A stretch of DNA of 64,000 nucleotides from Malus domestica (GCF_042453785.1 NC_091669.1:10800501-10864500), one strand, 5' to 3'; counted from the stretch's first letter, positions 1 through 11,895 are shown. Numbers and translations: made by a program. Notes: generated by a model from the letters alone, not told the origin.

Positions 1-2015
1 TGTCAATATCTGTGAGGTGCATACGAATTTGATGATAACCGGACCTAAGATCCAGTTTAGAAAAATATTTTGCACCAAAGAGCTCATCCAATAACTCATC
101 AATCAATGGTATAGGGTACTTGTCTTTGATTGTGATGAGATTAAGTGCCCTATAATCCATGCGCATCCTCCAAGTACCCTCCTTTTTCTTCACCAAGAGC
201 ATTGGAGAAGAGAATGGACTATGGCTTGGTCTGATGAAACCTGATTCTAGTAACTCCTTGACACATTTCTCTATTTCAGTTTTCTGGAATGGACCATACT
301 TGAAAGGTCGAGCACTAGGTGGTTTGCATCCTTCCAACAAGGGTATTTTGTGATCATGTGGTCTGGATGGTGGTAGCCCAGATGGGCTTTGAAAAATAGG
401 TTGATATTTTGCTAACAAAACTTGCAAATCATTATCTTGGTTAGAATTCAACTTAGAATGAGTGGATGGAACTGTGTTGTCTGCACCAACTTGCAAAACA
501 AATAAGGCAGCTCCTAGGTAATGTTCATGGGTGAGTAACTTGTCCATTTGTAAGGAAGAAATGGATTGAGGTTCTTGGGGCTGAGGGCTTGATATGGAAA
601 AAGTAGTGGTGCCAACTACAAACTGCATAATCATCTTATCAAAATCCCATAGTACTGGTCCTAATGTTCTCAACCATTATATGCCCAAAACAATCTCACA
701 AACACCCAAATGGAGAGCATAGAAATCAAGCACAGTTGCATAATTTTGTATTCAAATGGAAACTTGAGCTAAACATCCAATGCTAGTGAAGGATCCCCCA
801 TTTGCAATCTTCACAATAAATGGTTGTGTGGTATCTAGATGACCCTTTAATTGTTTGACTAATGAGATATCAATGAAATTATGTGAACTACCTAAATCTA
901 CCAAGAAAATAGCAGGACAATTGAGTACTAACCCACTGATTTTCATTGTTCAGATGGACTTTGGACTATGCATTCCATATACTGCATAAGCGGTTACCTC
1001 AGGCTTTTCATTGTCATTAGAGTGATGCTCGATAATGTCTCCATTTTCGTACACATCTATAAGGAGCACACACATGCTCTCTTGAAAAATTTTCATCATA
1101 GTTAAAACACAACCTATTCTTCCTTCGAAATTCAACTTCTGCTGCTGTTAAGCGCTTGAAATTCCCATTTCTTGAACAATTCTTAGTCTTTGGCGTGTTG
1201 GTGATATCAAATAAATCTGTTGGACTGAACTGAGATGCAAATGAAGTGTTTCTTGAAAAAGATCGAACCTTCAATTTTGCTTGTTTGGCATCCACTTGTT
1301 GGGAGTAAGCAATGGCTTCATGAACATCAAATGGTCGTAAGAGCTTGACATCATGGTGAATTTCCAGTTTCAAACCCTCGATGAAGTAGCTTTTTAAGAG
1401 TCCAGAGGTCATTTCCACCGTACGATTTGCCAACCTCCTGAATTCCATGATATAGTCTTTGAGTAATCCAAATTGGCAAAGTTTCATTAAATTTTTCAAT
1501 GCAGTCCATAAGGTCAGATGAACCTATCTTTGTAAAATCTTCCCATTTGGGATAGTTCTTGACGCAGTTCACCCATTGAAACCATTGAAGGGCTTCATTT
1601 TCCATATGAAATGAAGTCATACGAACTTTCTTGTCTGCTGGGATATCAAAGTAATCAAATTAATGCTCCGTCTTGTAAATCCATCCAAAAGGATCGTCCT
1701 CTTCCGGAAGCAAGGAAAATCCAATTTTACCAGAGGTGGTATTGGTTGAAATCCTGAATCATGACGGTTGAGATTCTGGGTTCTTGAATCATCACGCAGA
1801 ATAGGGTCAGAGTAAGTTGCATCTGATGAATCTCTTGGGCAACCCATTTCACATTTGTCTAGAAAATTGCGATGAACCTTCTCAATTCGAGCATCTGAAG
1901 AATCTTGACGCCCTTCCATGGCATCGAACCTTTGGAGCAGTGTATTGAGAGTGTTGTTTATCACAGTAAGATGATTTTGCGATTCCATAGCTTTCTTTGT
2001 TGATGCACGAGTCAT
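1..2015 (-). pseudogene. gypsy gag-pol, degenerate and incomplete
   Basis: The gag reading frame starts near 2015 (MTRASTKKAMESQ) and is broken by frameshifts into pieces at 2015-1617, 1620-1351 and 1499-1017. A zinc-knuckle remnant near 1100 has lost a cysteine (C-F-N-Y in place of C-x2-C). The retropepsin piece at 946-752 reads FLVDLGSSHNFID, where the catalytic D-S/T-G triad is D-L-G. The RT coding region at 1-200 is recognisable. The element is therefore not expected to encode active enzymes. Confidence 0.8.
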
Positions 2016-2049
2016 ACGACAGCAAAGAAGGGATGGAGAAATCAGTACT

Positions 2050-2061
2050 GGCTTGATACCA
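2050..2061 (-). other. Primer binding site of the gypsy element
   Basis: The minus strand reads TGGTATCAAGCC one base inside the LTR. Its first eight bases match the usual plant initiator Met-tRNA site (TGGTATCAGAGCC). Confidence 0.7.
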
Positions 2062-2062
2062 A

Positions 2063-2340
2063 TGATAGATCCCTTGATCAACCTTAACCTAGAGAGGCCA
2101 TGAGAGGACTCGAAGAGAGAGAATGACAAAAGAACTTGGATATTATTTCATAAACTGTTTTCTGTTTCTTACAAAACCAACTATAAAGCAACTTTCCCAA
2201 CTACTTTTACCTAATTATAGCTATACTAATAACTTTATTACAAGTATTACAGTTTCATCACTTAGATGATGACATCTGGCACAAACACAATTGCTTTATA
2301 ACCACTATTAGCTACTAGAAATCCCCTCAAAATCCTAACA
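2063..2340 (-). repeat. Long terminal repeat of the gypsy element (5' LTR, 278 bp)
   Basis: On the minus strand it begins TGTTAGGATTTTG and ends GGATCTATCA, so it has TG...CA ends. It is followed after one base by a tRNA-Met-like primer binding site. The outer boundary is sharp because UGT exon sequence, seen intact at 7931-7950 and 34711-34730, resumes at 2341. The second LTR is outside the window, so insertion age cannot be judged. Confidence 0.85.
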
Positions 2341-2584
2341 CTGCCTCTATAGTTGCAATGAATGGGGCATTGGCATGGAAATTAGTAATGATGTGAAGAG
2401 GGATGAAGTAGAGAGGCTTGTCACAGAGTTAATGGATGGGGAAAAGGGTAAGAAGATGAAAAATAAGGTCATGGTGTGGAAGAAGCTTGCAAAAGAAGCT
2501 ACTGGTCCACATGGTTCTTCATCCAAAAACTTAGACATGCTAGTTAATCAAGTGCTACTAAGAAAAACTAGACGTCATCCGTAA
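2341..2584 (+). pseudogene. UGT85-type glucosyltransferase, 3' end only (y-type copy)
   Basis: This is the last ~80 codons of a family 1 UDP-glycosyltransferase, from the residues just after the PSPG box (YSCNEWGIGMEISNDVKRD) to the stop at 2582-2584. The C-terminal KTRRHP ending matches the gene at 34956 (KTRRHL) better than the gene at 8161 (KI). The upstream part was separated by the gypsy insertion and must lie left of the window. The remnant has no stop codon inside. Without the N-terminal acceptor domain and PSPG box it cannot be an enzyme. Confidence 0.9.
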
Positions 2585-2885
2585 GAATATTTCTAGTCAT
2601 GTATTCTTTTGGCCCTGTCAATGCTTTGTCATTGTTGTTCATTGCCTTAATTAATAATCGACTCTAGCTATATTAAACATGTAATATTGCAGTACCATAC
2701 AATAATTTTTCAACGTAATTCTTCTATCTCCTCATCAGTCATTAAATTATACATGCATTATTAGGCATTAAACATGTATTATATTGTGTATCAACTTGAA
2801 GAAAAAAAAAAGCAACATGGCATAAGAAGCCATAAGTATTCATTAGTATTTAAATGCATAACATCGAAAAGAAGAAAACATAAAC
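2585..2885. other. Duplicated 3' flank of the UGT85 fragment
   Basis: Non-coding and AT-rich. It aligns almost colinearly with 34957-35245 downstream of the third UGT85 copy, showing that gene and flank were duplicated together. Confidence 0.8.
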
Positions 2886-3178
2886 TGTAACATCCCACAT
2901 TGCCCAAGAGAGTGGATCATGTAAGCCTTATATGTATATTCCCATCTCTACCTAGCACGCGGCTTTTTGGGAGCTCACTGGCTTCGGGTTTTGTAAGAAC
3001 TCCGAAGTTAAGCGAGTTCACGCAAGAGCAATCCTAGGATGGGTGACCCACTGGGAAGTTCTCGTGTGAGTTCTCAGAAACAATACCGTGAGGGCGTGGT
3101 TGAGGCCCAAAGTGAACAATATCGTGCTACAATGAAGTCGAGCCCGGGATGTGGTGGGGCCCAGGTTGGGATGTGACA
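2886..3178 (+). mobile_element. Cassandra-type TRIM solo LTR
   Basis: This 293-bp element begins TGTAACATCCCACATTG and ends GGATGTGACA. It contains a 5S rRNA-like core, the defining feature of Cassandra retrotransposons. The paralogous locus near 35241-35250 (acgcaaacagg) has no insertion, so the boundaries are exact. The flanking copies are taaac (2881-2885) and caaac (3179-3183), a 5-bp target duplication with one change. No internal domain or second LTR is present, so it is a solo LTR. Confidence 0.92.
2967..3070 (+). other. 5S rRNA-like segment inside the Cassandra LTR
   Basis: The stretch carries aactccgaagttaagcg (box A region) and aggatgggtgacccactggg (box C region), then ttctcgtgtga, closely matching plant 5S rRNA internal promoter elements. 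It is part of the TRIM LTR and not a genuine rRNA gene. It may still recruit TFIIIA and Pol III. Confidence 0.88.
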
Positions 3179-3997
3179 CAAACAGGATTAAAGCAAATTT
3201 GTCATAAGAAGACATAAGTATTCATAAGTATTCATTAGTTGACATATGAGATTTAATTAGGGGCATTAGTGAAAAGAGAAGAAAGAAATTTTAGACAAAA
3301 TTAATACATAGATTTGACTGTAAGATAAATTCACATGGCATCCATTGAGTGGGAAAGACAAATAGGGGAAGGCAAGTGAAGAATGTAGCCAGCATTCCTC
3401 TTAGAGGAAATCAAATCATATTTTGATTCCTCGTCTCCCTTACCTTAATTTGTTTGAATGCTAAGAACATTTTCAATGGAAATGTCAAATCCTAGGTGCA
3501 ATGTCATTGTGCATATTTGACATAAAAAATCTCTCTAACCAAAGTGTTATTTGCTGACTGGAGTTGAGGCTTTGTGATTTGTAATCAAATATGACATCGA
3601 TGTCAAATTTATTTTTAATTTATTTTAATCGTGGGTCTCTTATTCCACTAACATTTGAACCAATAAAAATTTTGAAATTTTTTAATAATTACAAGCATTT
3701 AAAATTCTATTTAAATAATAAAATAATATTTGACAATTCTATTAGAGAAATACAAAATTTGACATAAGACTTCAAATTGTCATAGCAGTCATCAATTGTA
3801 ATTTGACTTTTATAATTTGACATTTCCTTTGAAGATAGTGTAATCTTCTTTCCTTGAAAATTTCCTTAATCTCCTATTTTGGCTGCCCTCGATGCTTATC
3901 TACAGTTTTGCTAATTAAGCTTCTTCACCTCAGTCAGCAAGCACCCTAGATGGCTCGATCCAAAGAAACGTATTATTTGGAGAGATTAGAACTGCAC
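3179..3997. other. Duplicated non-coding UGT85 3' flank
   Basis: Continues the alignment with 35246-36050 of the third UGT unit. I see no gene. Small inverted AT-rich stretches are present (for example around 3480-3840, with repeated gacat/caaatt words). Confidence 0.75.
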
Positions 3998-4836
3998 GAG
4001 GGATGGGCAACGGTTATGGCGGACGGGTAACTGCGGTTATTTACCCATAATCGTTTACCCGTTTGGTAATTGCCTAAACGGTTATACTCATACCCATAAC
4101 CGTTTATAAACAGCTAACCATACCCATAACCGCATACTCATTTAACCGTAACCGTTTAATACCCGTTTACCCATTTATCCTTTTTAACCCGTTTATTTTT
4201 TTTTTTACCATTACCCATTTTTCACCCGTCTACATGTTTTTTAACAACTTGAAAATTAAAAAAAAATTGTCATAATTTTTTTTTTTTACAATTAAACACC
4301 GTTATAGGTACATTCATCATACATTTCCATATTTTAATTTTTTAAGTCCTTATACCATTCCAATAATTGAAATAATAGTTTACGGACGATATTTTTAACT
4401 GTTACCAATGAAGGTAAATATAATATTTGCTAAGTATTATTGGGTTACAAAAATTGTTTAGAAGACATTTATGTCAAAGCATTTTTGTCAATTTCACAGT
4501 TACCCGCAAGGAATTTAAATTAATTTGGCCAATTCTTTGATAATAAGAATCATCATTCCTGTAGCAGTGTTATTGAGAGAATGACTGATGAATTCCTTGC
4601 TAATTTATTGGGTGCTAAGTATTATTGGATCAAGAACATGGTTTGTGTTAGTTTTACATATATAAAATAAATGGATGAAGGGTTACCTGTTTATAACCGT
4701 GGTTAATACCAATAACCGCTTATTTAAATTTCGGGAGTAAACGGTTATACCCATAACCGTTTATTTATCTAAACGGTTACCCATAACCGTAACCGTTTAA
4801 TTTAAATGAGCGGGTGACCGCGGTTACCCATAATCA
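3998..4836. mobile_element. Non-autonomous hAT-like element with subterminal ACCG repeats, right end deleted
   Basis: The left end reads gagggatgggcaacggttat, like a hAT terminal repeat. Both ends are dense in inverted copies of aacggttatacccataaccg (4020-4190 and 4690-4835), flanking a non-coding AT-rich core. The paralogous site at 36040-36085 lacks the element but has 14 bases after gcac (cctttgacatgtgt) that are missing here. The matching right terminus (…gcccatccctg) is also missing, so a deletion probably removed the right terminus with adjacent host bases. Confidence 0.65.
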
Positions 4837-6555
4837 ATGGGTATAAAGTGGATGACCTGGCTATTTAATGTGGACAAGGCTCTTTTTACTCCCTTTACTT
4901 TTCATCTGATACATGCGGTATTGGATGTGTTGGAATTTTGATGAGCCCATGACATATTTAACAATAGAAATAACAAGAGATAGAAATAATACTTAACAAT
5001 AGAAATAACAAGAGATAGAAATAAAACTCAAAAGTGTGTAACAATGGAACATCCAAAATATGCTCTCAATTGATATAGCAACTTGACATACTTGAGAGGC
5101 CTATTACTCTTTTACACCTCCTATTTCTTGATTCTTTTTTTTCTCTCTCTCTTGGTGAACATAGTGCTCATGGCAACTCAGAGGTTTGGCTCGTTCAAAT
5201 TTGTAAGGTCATAATGTATTTATATATGGTAGCGGTTAAAACCTCAGGACGATTATGTGAAAAAGTAATAAATTTGATGGGATTATTTCAAGGCGTGTCC
5301 GTGTAATCTCATAATTTTTTTTTATGATATGACAAGTTTTCGGATGAAATTTTAGTAAATGGAGTTTTGTGAAATCAATTTTATACTCATGGAGTGTTAT
5401 TGTAATTTTGAAAATCTCAAGGTTTTTTTTTATGAAATTACAAAAAACCTCAATATATGGATTTTTTTTTTAAATTAAATTTTTTGGAATTTTCAGAATT
5501 TTGGGTCTTTGGAGGCAGAAGTTGGTTGCTTACTTGACACAATGAGGTATATAATTATACACCCAATTAACTTTGATCTTTATGTTTTTAATAATTGAGA
5601 AAGAGTAGTGTTAATAATTGAGAAATCTGTGTTAAACATGTTTACATGACAAATTCATCTTAGAGATTTGTTTGGTTTTGAAATTCCATCAAAAGCTAAG
5701 GTTTTTGTGCGATTGATTTTGTGAGGAAGATAAGGCACGACCTTCTAATTTGGTTTTTTTCTCCCTCATTTTTGAATTCCTTCAAAATCTTGCAATTTTA
5801 CGATCTATAATTACAAAGAAATAAGATCATGGTGTCGCCGGTGTGAAATTATTATATGATTTTACGATATATATGATTTCTCCTACCATGATTTTACGAT
5901 CTATAATTAATTAGTCAAAGATACAAAACAACATCCAATTTTTATAGAAATTTAGATAACAACTCCAGCACTATCAACAAGAATGGAAGAACTAGTGCAT
6001 ATAACCAAAGAAAATTGAGATGGTAAAGTAATATTTCAGCAATATAAAACAAAGTGAAGGGACCCCCCTTGATTTTAATGGTAAATGACCAACAAGATTA
6101 TTGTATAGCATCTTCCCTATAGATTTCCTAATCCTTACACTACCGTAAAGCATTTCTCTTTCTCTATTGAACAAGGAGAAAAGCCGTGAAGCCGTAAAGC
6201 ATTTCTCTTGCTCGATTGATTTTTTCGTTGCACGGGTATTTGTTGGCGGCCACATCTACTATTAAGTCAATCCGTAAAATGACCCTGCCTATTTTCTTTG
6301 AAATCTCTCTAAATTTACTTAACCTGTTGCACAGGAAGGATAGATTTTTCAGTGTGATCGGCACACGAAGTGGTACATCACGTGTCATTATATAAATAGT
6401 AGGATTTGTGTGTCAGAAAGTTAATAACTTAAAAAATAAAATTTTCCACCACTTACATAAGAACACGTGATTTACCATCCGTGCTTCCGTCACAATTAAA
6501 ATTTTTCTCCATAAGGAAGCCAGAACGGTAGATGTTGAAAAGTAGCTCAGTAGCA
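4837..6555. other. Intergenic: duplicated flank, then upstream region of the intact UGT85 gene
   Basis: Up to about 5465 the sequence matches the third unit (36090-36345 then 40650-40975, with SINE and copia missing here). From about 5470 to 6555 it is unique in the window. A short direct repeat of ccgtaaagcatttctctt occurs near 6142 and 6195. No gene seen. Confidence 0.7.
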
Positions 6556-6563
6556 CTATAAAT
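6556..6563 (+). promoter_or_regulatory. TATA box of the intact UGT85 gene
   Basis: The octamer ctataaat lies 51 bp upstream of the ATG at 6607. The same cactataaa context precedes the paralogous starts at 20342 and 33401. Confidence 0.65.
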
Positions 6564-6606
6564 GTCTGCGTTTGAGCATGCACTGCAATGCAAACATATA
6601 ATCTAA

Positions 6607-8161
6607 ATGGGTGCCACAGCAGTAGCTACTAAGCCTCATGCTGTTTGTATTCCAGTGCCAGCTCAAAGCCATATAAAGGCAATGCTTAAATTTTCAAAGC
6701 TACTCCACCATAGAGGCTTTCATATTACATTTGTCAACTCGGAGTTCAACCACAAACGCTTTCTAAAATCCTCGGGCCCCAACTCCCTTGATGGCTTGCC
6801 TGATTTCCAATTCAAAGCCATCCCAGACGGCCTTCCAGATTCAGATGCAGATACCACCCAAGATGTCCCATTGCTTTGTGATTCAATCAGAAAACAAAAT
6901 TTCTTGGCTCCCTTCCGTGAACTACTCATGAAACTCAACGGTGATGCCATATCAACATCCACTAATCCTCCAGTAACTTGCATAGTTTCAGATGGTTTCA
7001 TGTCGCCGTTCACAATCACAGCCGCTGAAGAGATTGAAGTCCCTATAGTGCTGTTCTACACTATTGCTGCATGCAGCTTTATGGGCTGTATACAATTTCG
7101 TGCTTTGGTTGAAAAGGGACTTGCACCACTCAAAGGTGACATAAAAACAACTTTTCAAACAATTGCTTAATTTGTCTTTTAACTCTTATTTGCTTATTTC
7201 TAAGCATGTAAATGAATTTTTTCGTGTTGTAGATGATATCAGTTTGACAAATGGCTATTTGGAAAAGGTTATAGATTGGATTCCAGGAATGAAAGATATC
7301 CGTTTAAAGGAGCTCCCAACCTTTTTTCGAACTTCAGATCCTGACGACATCATGTTTAACTTCATAATGGAATCAACCGATAGAGCTCATAAAGCTTCTG
7401 CAGTTGTTCTTCATACTTTTGATACCTTGGAGCCAGATGTTTTGGGGGCTCTCTCATCTATGCTTCCACTTGTTTATCCAATTGGCCCTCTTCAATTACA
7501 TCTCAATCAAATACCAGAACACCCCTTGAATATTGGATATAGTCTATGGAAAGAAGAAACAGAATGCCTCGACTGGCTAAACACTAAGGCGCCAAATTCA
7601 GTTGTGTATGTGAATTTTGGCAGTATAACAGTTACAACACCTGAACATCTTGTCGAGTTTGGCTGGGGACTTGCAAACAGCAAGGTTCCCTTCTTTTGGG
7701 TAATTAGACCTGATTTGGTTATTGGCCAATCAGCGCTTTTGCCGGCTGAGTTTTTGGCTGAAACAAAAGAAAGAAGTCTCATTGCGAGTTGGTGCCCACA
7801 AGAGCAAGTCCTGAACCACCCATCAGTGGGAGGATTTTTAACACACAGCGGTTGGAATTCAACCATGGAGAGCCTCACTGCAGGAGTGCCTATGCTCTGT
7901 TGGCCATTCTTTGGCGACCAGCAGATGGACTGCCGCTATAGTTGCAATGAATGGGGCATTGGCATGGAGATTAGTAATGATGTGAAGAGGGATGAGGTAG
8001 AGAAGCTTGTCAACGAGTTAATCGAGGGAGAGAAAGGTAAGAAAATGAAAAATAAGGTCCTGATGTGGAAGAAGCTTGCAGAAGAAGCTACTGAACCACA
8101 TGGTTCTTCATCCAAAAACTTAAACATGTTAGTGAATCAAGTGCTACTAAGAAAAATCTAG
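6607..8161 (+). CDS. UGT85-type UDP-glucosyltransferase, only intact copy
   Basis: Family 1 plant glycosyltransferase, expected in the cytosol to transfer glucose from UDP-glucose to a small lipophilic acceptor. The closest family feel is UGT85A / 7-deoxyloganetin-glucosyltransferase-like; the acceptor cannot be told from sequence. Two exons: 6607-7135 and 7233-8161, with a 97-bp GT...AG phase-1 intron at the usual UGT85 position (LK|DD). The product is 485 aa, a normal length. His22 (AQSHIKAML) and Asp129 (VSDGF) fit the catalytic dyad. The 44-residue PSPG box runs from Trp363 to Gln406 with HSGWNS and ends FFGDQ. The usual GHxxP glycine is Ser21 here. A one-base insertion near the end shortens the C-terminus relative to the paralogs (KI instead of KTRRH). 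A TATA box lies 51 bp upstream. It stands in a tandem array whose other members are all broken. Confidence 0.92.
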
Positions 8162-8352
8162 ACGTCATCCGTAAGAATATTTCTGGTCATGTATTTCTTC
8201 CTTTAGCTCTAGCGATGTTTTGTTATTGTTATTCATCGCCTCAAATAATAATCGGCTATAGCTATATAAACGGTAGGGTGGTGCTATCCACGCAACCCCT
8301 TTTACTTTGCACATGTTGTTTGTTAATTTTTATCTTTTGATTTTTTTAATTC
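8162..8352. other. 3' flank of the intact UGT85 gene
   Basis: Probable 3' UTR and downstream sequence, matching 31356-31540 behind the split copy. No separate gene. Confidence 0.7.
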
Positions 8353-8371
8353 ATTTGATTCAATGACTAAA
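8353..8371 (+). repeat. Target-site duplication, left copy, of the composite RTE element
   Basis: atttgattcaatgactaaa is repeated exactly at 16715-16733 on the other side of the 8.3-kb insertion. The uninterrupted paralogous site is at about 31540-31562. Confidence 0.92.
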
Positions 8372-8474
8372 CTCCGCCTATGTCTTACATGGCCGGTCCC
8401 AAGCCCGGATAAAGGAGGAGGGGGAGGGCGTCAGGTAGTCGACAGCCGGCACTCCATGATCACGTCGAATCCTT

Positions 8475-11400
8475 ATGAAAATGAATCCAGAACAAAATCG
8501 CGCTAAAGCTAGGGCGTCACCCGTAAGTGGCGCGCTGTGTGGCCCGAGCACAGTGATAAGTGAGCAAGGGTCGCTGTATCTCCATCGGCACCCGGATGCA
8601 GTGTTAAATGAGCAAGGGGGCCATAGAAACTTCTTTTCGAACGACTCCACTCAAAGTTGTTTGGGAGCATATGCTCCTATCAACTTTACCCGGGACACAC
8701 AAAAGAAGTACTTTGATCCTATTAGACGGGGGAGGGTGAAGAAGCTAGGACAGAAGGGTAGAGTTCAAGAGAGCAAAATGCGTTTAGGAACGTGGAATAT
8801 AGGAACCTTAACGGGAAAATCTATGGAAGTAGTGGAAGTTATGGTGAGGAGAAGGATAAATATTATGTGCCTACAAGAAACTAAGTGGGTTGGTAGTAAG
8901 GCAAAGGATCTAGAAAACTCAGGGTTTAAACTTTGGTATTCGGGCACAAATAGAACGAGAAACGGTGTTGGCATCATCGTGGACAAGACCTTGGTACAAG
9001 ATGTTGTAGATGTCAAGAGGGTAGGAGATAGAATCATGGCAATCAAGATTGTAATAGGACAAGAACTTATCAATGTGATTAGTGCGTACGCACCTCAAGT
9101 AGGGTTGGATACGAGTTCGAAGGAGAAATTTTGGGAAGATCTTGGAGACTTGGTGCAAGGAATTGCTCAGACGGAGAAGTTATTTATAGGAGGAGATTTA
9201 AATGGACACGTGGGCAGGGAGACAGGCAACTATGGAGGTTTTCATGGTGGCCATGGTTTTGGGGAGAGAAACGAGGATGGGGAAGCTATCTTGGATTTTG
9301 CAATGGCATATGATCTCTTCTTAGCCAACACCTTCTTTAAGAAGAGAGAAGAACATGTGATTACCTACAAGAGTGGGTCGTCAAAAACACAAATAGATTT
9401 TCTTCTAATGAGGAAAGGGGATCGTATAACTTGTAAGGATTGCAAAGTTATACCAGGAGAGAGCGTGGCTAATCAACATCGCTTGTTGGTGATGGATGTA
9501 CATATCAAAAGAGTAAGACAAAAGAACAAGACTTGGAAGTGCCCAAGGACTAGATGGTGGAATCTAAAAGAAGAAAAACAAGCCATTTTCAAAGAGAAGG
9601 TAATCACCCAATGTGTGTGGGATAGAGAGGGGGAAGCTAGCCAAATGTGGGATTCCATGGCTAGTTGTATCCGAAAAGTAGCAAAAGAGGTATTAGGAGA
9701 GTCCAAGGGCTTTGCCCCACACCAAAAGGAATCTTGGTGGTGGAATGAGGAGGTACAAACGAAGGTGAAGGCTAAGAAGGAATGTTGTAAAGCCTTATAC
9801 AAGGAGAGGACCGATGAAAATGGTGAAAGGTATAGAAAAGCGAAGCAAGAGGCGAAGAAAGCTGTCAGAGAAGCTAAGTTAGCGGCTTACGACGATATGT
9901 ATAAACGACTAGATACCAAAGAAGGAGAGTTGGATATCTATAAACTATCTAGAGCAAGGGAAAAGAAGACAAGGGACCTAAACCAAGTGAGGTGCATCAA
10001 GGATGATGATGGAAAGGTTCTTGCTACAGAGAACGCGGTTAAAGACAGATGGAGAGGTTATTTTCATAATCTTTTCAATAAAGGACATGAAATGAGTGCT
10101 TCTTTAGGGGAGTTGAGTAACTCAGAAGAGTGTAGAAACTACTCTTTTTATCGTCGAATCCGGAAGGAAGAAGTGGTTGTAGCTTTGAAGAAGATGAAGC
10201 ATAAAAAAGCAATAGGCCCAGACGATATACCAATCGAAGTGTGGAAACTTTTGGGAGAGACAGGTATAACATGGCTCACTGACCTTTTCAATAGGATTTT
10301 GAAAACGAAGAAGATGCCAAATGAGTGGCGAACGAGCACTTTGGTGCCTATCTACAAGAATAAGGGCGACGTACAAAATTGCATGAACTATAGGGGTATT
10401 AAGCTAATGAGTCATACAATGAAGCTCTGGGAGAGAGTCATTGAGCATAGATTGAGGCAAGAGACACGGGTTTCGGACAACCAATTCGGGTTCATGCCAG
10501 GGCGCTCAACCATGGAGGCAATCTATCTCTTACGAAGATTGATGGAAAGATATAGAGATGGGAAAAAGGATTTACACATGGTCTTTATAGATTTGGAAAA
10601 AGCGTATGATAGGGTCCCAAGAGACATTCTTTGGAGGATTTTAGAGAAGAAAGGAGTACGAGTAGCATATATCCAAACTATAAAGGATATGTATGAAGGA
10701 GCAAAGACTGCCGTAAGAACTCATGAAGGACAAACCGAAAGCTTTCCCATAACTGTAGGATTACATCAAGGCTCATCCTTAAGTCCTTACCTTTTTGCGT
10801 TGGTAATGGATGAGTTAACAGGACATATTCAAGATGATATTCCTTGGTGTATGCTTTTCGCAGACGATATAGTGTTGATAGATGAAACTCAGGAAGGGGT
10901 AAATGCAAAGCTTAACCTTTGGAGAGAAGTGTTGGAATCTAAAGGTCTTCGCCTAAGCCGATCAAAGACAGAATATATGGAGTGCAAGTTCAGTGCAAAT
11001 GGAGGCCAAAACGAGTTAGGGGTGAGGATCGGAGATCAAGAAATACCAAAGAGCGACCGTTTTCGTTACCTAGGATCTATCTTGCAAAAGAACGGAGAAT
11101 TAGATGGAGATCTCAACCATAGAATACAAGCTGGATGGATGAAGTGGAAGAGTGCATCCGGCGTGTTGTGTGACCGCCGTATGCCACTGAAGCTCAAGGG
11201 AAAATTTTATAGGACGGCAATAAGGCCGGCGATGCTGTATGGCACAGAATGTTGGGCGGTGAAACATCAACACGTACACAAAATGGGTATAGCGGAGATG
11301 AGGATGCTTCGTTGGATGTGTGGGCACACGAGAAAGGATAAGATTAGGAATGAGGATATCCGGGGTAAAGTAGGAGTAGCCGAAATTGAAGGAAAGATGA

Positions 11401-11633
11401 GAGAAAATCGGTTACGGTGGTTTGGACATGTGCAAAGAAGGCCTACTGACGCTCCGATTAGAAGATGCGACTACGGGACAGAGGTTCAGGGCCGAAGGGG
11501 TAGAGGAAGACCTAGGAAAACTTTGGAAGAGACTCTAAGAAAAGACTTAGAGTACTTGGATCTAACGAAGGACATGACACAGGATCGAGCACAATGGCGT
11601 TCTAAGATTCATATAGCCGATCCCACTCAGTGA
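8475..11633 (+). CDS. RTE-clade LINE polyprotein: APE endonuclease + reverse transcriptase, intact frame
   Basis: Open reading frame of 1052 codons. The apurinic-type endonuclease domain spans about residues 103-345, with Asn108 (TWNIGTL), Glu135 (LQETKW), Asp241 and Asn243 (GGDLNG), Asp308 (TQIDFLL) and His335 (NQHRLL), so the catalytic set appears present. The reverse transcriptase spans about 560-860, with Asp706 (FIDLEKAYD) and the FADD box at 795-798. The C-terminal part carries the [12 protein letters not shown] block typical of RTE elements. A single-ORF design of about 3.2 kb and a (TTG)n 3' end fit the RTE clade. The first in-frame ATG is at 8475; a later one at residue 102 is also plausible. 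The usual TAG stop (after IADPT, as in the copy at 16680) is CAG here, and the frame ends one codon later in a TGA formed at the junction with the LTR block. Confidence 0.9.
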   Translation: MKMNPEQNRAKARASPVSGALCGPSTVISEQGSLYLHRHPDAVLNEQGGHRNFFSNDSTQSCLGAYAPINFTRDTQKKYFDPIRRGRVKKLGQKGRVQESKMRLGTWNIGTLTGKSMEVVEVMVRRRINIMCLQETKWVGSKAKDLENSGFKLWYSGTNRTRNGVGIIVDKTLVQDVVDVKRVGDRIMAIKIVIGQELINVISAYAPQVGLDTSSKEKFWEDLGDLVQGIAQTEKLFIGGDLNGHVGRETGNYGGFHGGHGFGERNEDGEAILDFAMAYDLFLANTFFKKREEHVITYKSGSSKTQIDFLLMRKGDRITCKDCKVIPGESVANQHRLLVMDVHIKRVRQKNKTWKCPRTRWWNLKEEKQAIFKEKVITQCVWDREGEASQMWDSMASCIRKVAKEVLGESKGFAPHQKESWWWNEEVQTKVKAKKECCKALYKERTDENGERYRKAKQEAKKAVREAKLAAYDDMYKRLDTKEGELDIYKLSRAREKKTRDLNQVRCIKDDDGKVLATENAVKDRWRGYFHNLFNKGHEMSASLGELSNSEECRNYSFYRRIRKEEVVVALKKMKHKKAIGPDDIPIEVWKLLGETGITWLTDLFNRILKTKKMPNEWRTSTLVPIYKNKGDVQNCMNYRGIKLMSHTMKLWERVIEHRLRQETRVSDNQFGFMPGRSTMEAIYLLRRLMERYRDGKKDLHMVFIDLEKAYDRVPRDILWRILEKKGVRVAYIQTIKDMYEGAKTAVRTHEGQTESFPITVGLHQGSSLSPYLFALVMDELTGHIQDDIPWCMLFADDIVLIDETQEGVNAKLNLWREVLESKGLRLSRSKTEYMECKFSANGGQNELGVRIGDQEIPKSDRFRYLGSILQKNGELDGDLNHRIQAGWMKWKSASGVLCDRRMPLKLKGKFYRTAIRPAMLYGTECWAVKHQHVHKMGIAEMRMLRWMCGHTRKDKIRNEDIRGKVGVAEIEGKMRENRLRWFGHVQRRPTDAPIRRCDYGTEVQGRRGRGRPRKTLEETLRKDLEYLDLTKDMTQDRAQWRSKIHIADPTQ

Positions 11634-11895
11634 CTTGGATTTTCCAAGTCTCCAACTGAGAAGTTTTCCTCACTCGGGAAATTAAGGGAACACTACCCAA
11701 ACCTACATGCTCCACTCAGAAAGCTTCAACATACAAGCTTCAACAAAAGAAAATTCAAAGAACTTAGCGAAGAAGGCTTTTTGGTGTATTTAACACAATA
11801 CGTTGAAATGAAGGAAAGCTTATTTATTGATATCCCCGATAAGCTACAAATATGTACATATACATGAGTCAAAATAAACACACAAGAGGGAGCCT

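Larger units (their letters stand above)
1..2340 (-). mobile_element. Ty3/gypsy LTR retrotransposon, 5' part, cut by window edge
   Basis: Read on the minus strand, the order is LTR (2340-2063), primer binding site, gag, zinc knuckle, protease and the start of reverse transcriptase running off the window at position 1. The RT piece at 1-60 reads LDLRSGYHQIRM, a Ty3/gypsy hallmark, preceded by a MDYRALNLITIKDKYP block. The element sits inside the last exon of a UGT85 gene: the UGT coding sequence resumes directly at 2341. The expected 5-bp target duplication would be ctgcc (2341-2345), but its partner lies outside the window. Confidence 0.9.

Noticed and set aside
2967-3070. Genuine 5S rRNA gene
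   Set aside because: It is embedded in a TRIM LTR with target duplication, and the 5' and 3' ends of 5S rRNA do not match.
3998-4836. Telomere-like or centromeric satellite because of the acccataaccg words
   Set aside because: Units are not in regular tandem order and the paralogous site shows a single discrete insertion.
7507-7878. Antisense 123-codon frame over UGT exon 2, repeated at 30701-31072 and 34302-34661
   Set aside because: Follows the conserved UGT sense coding in each copy; no independent support.
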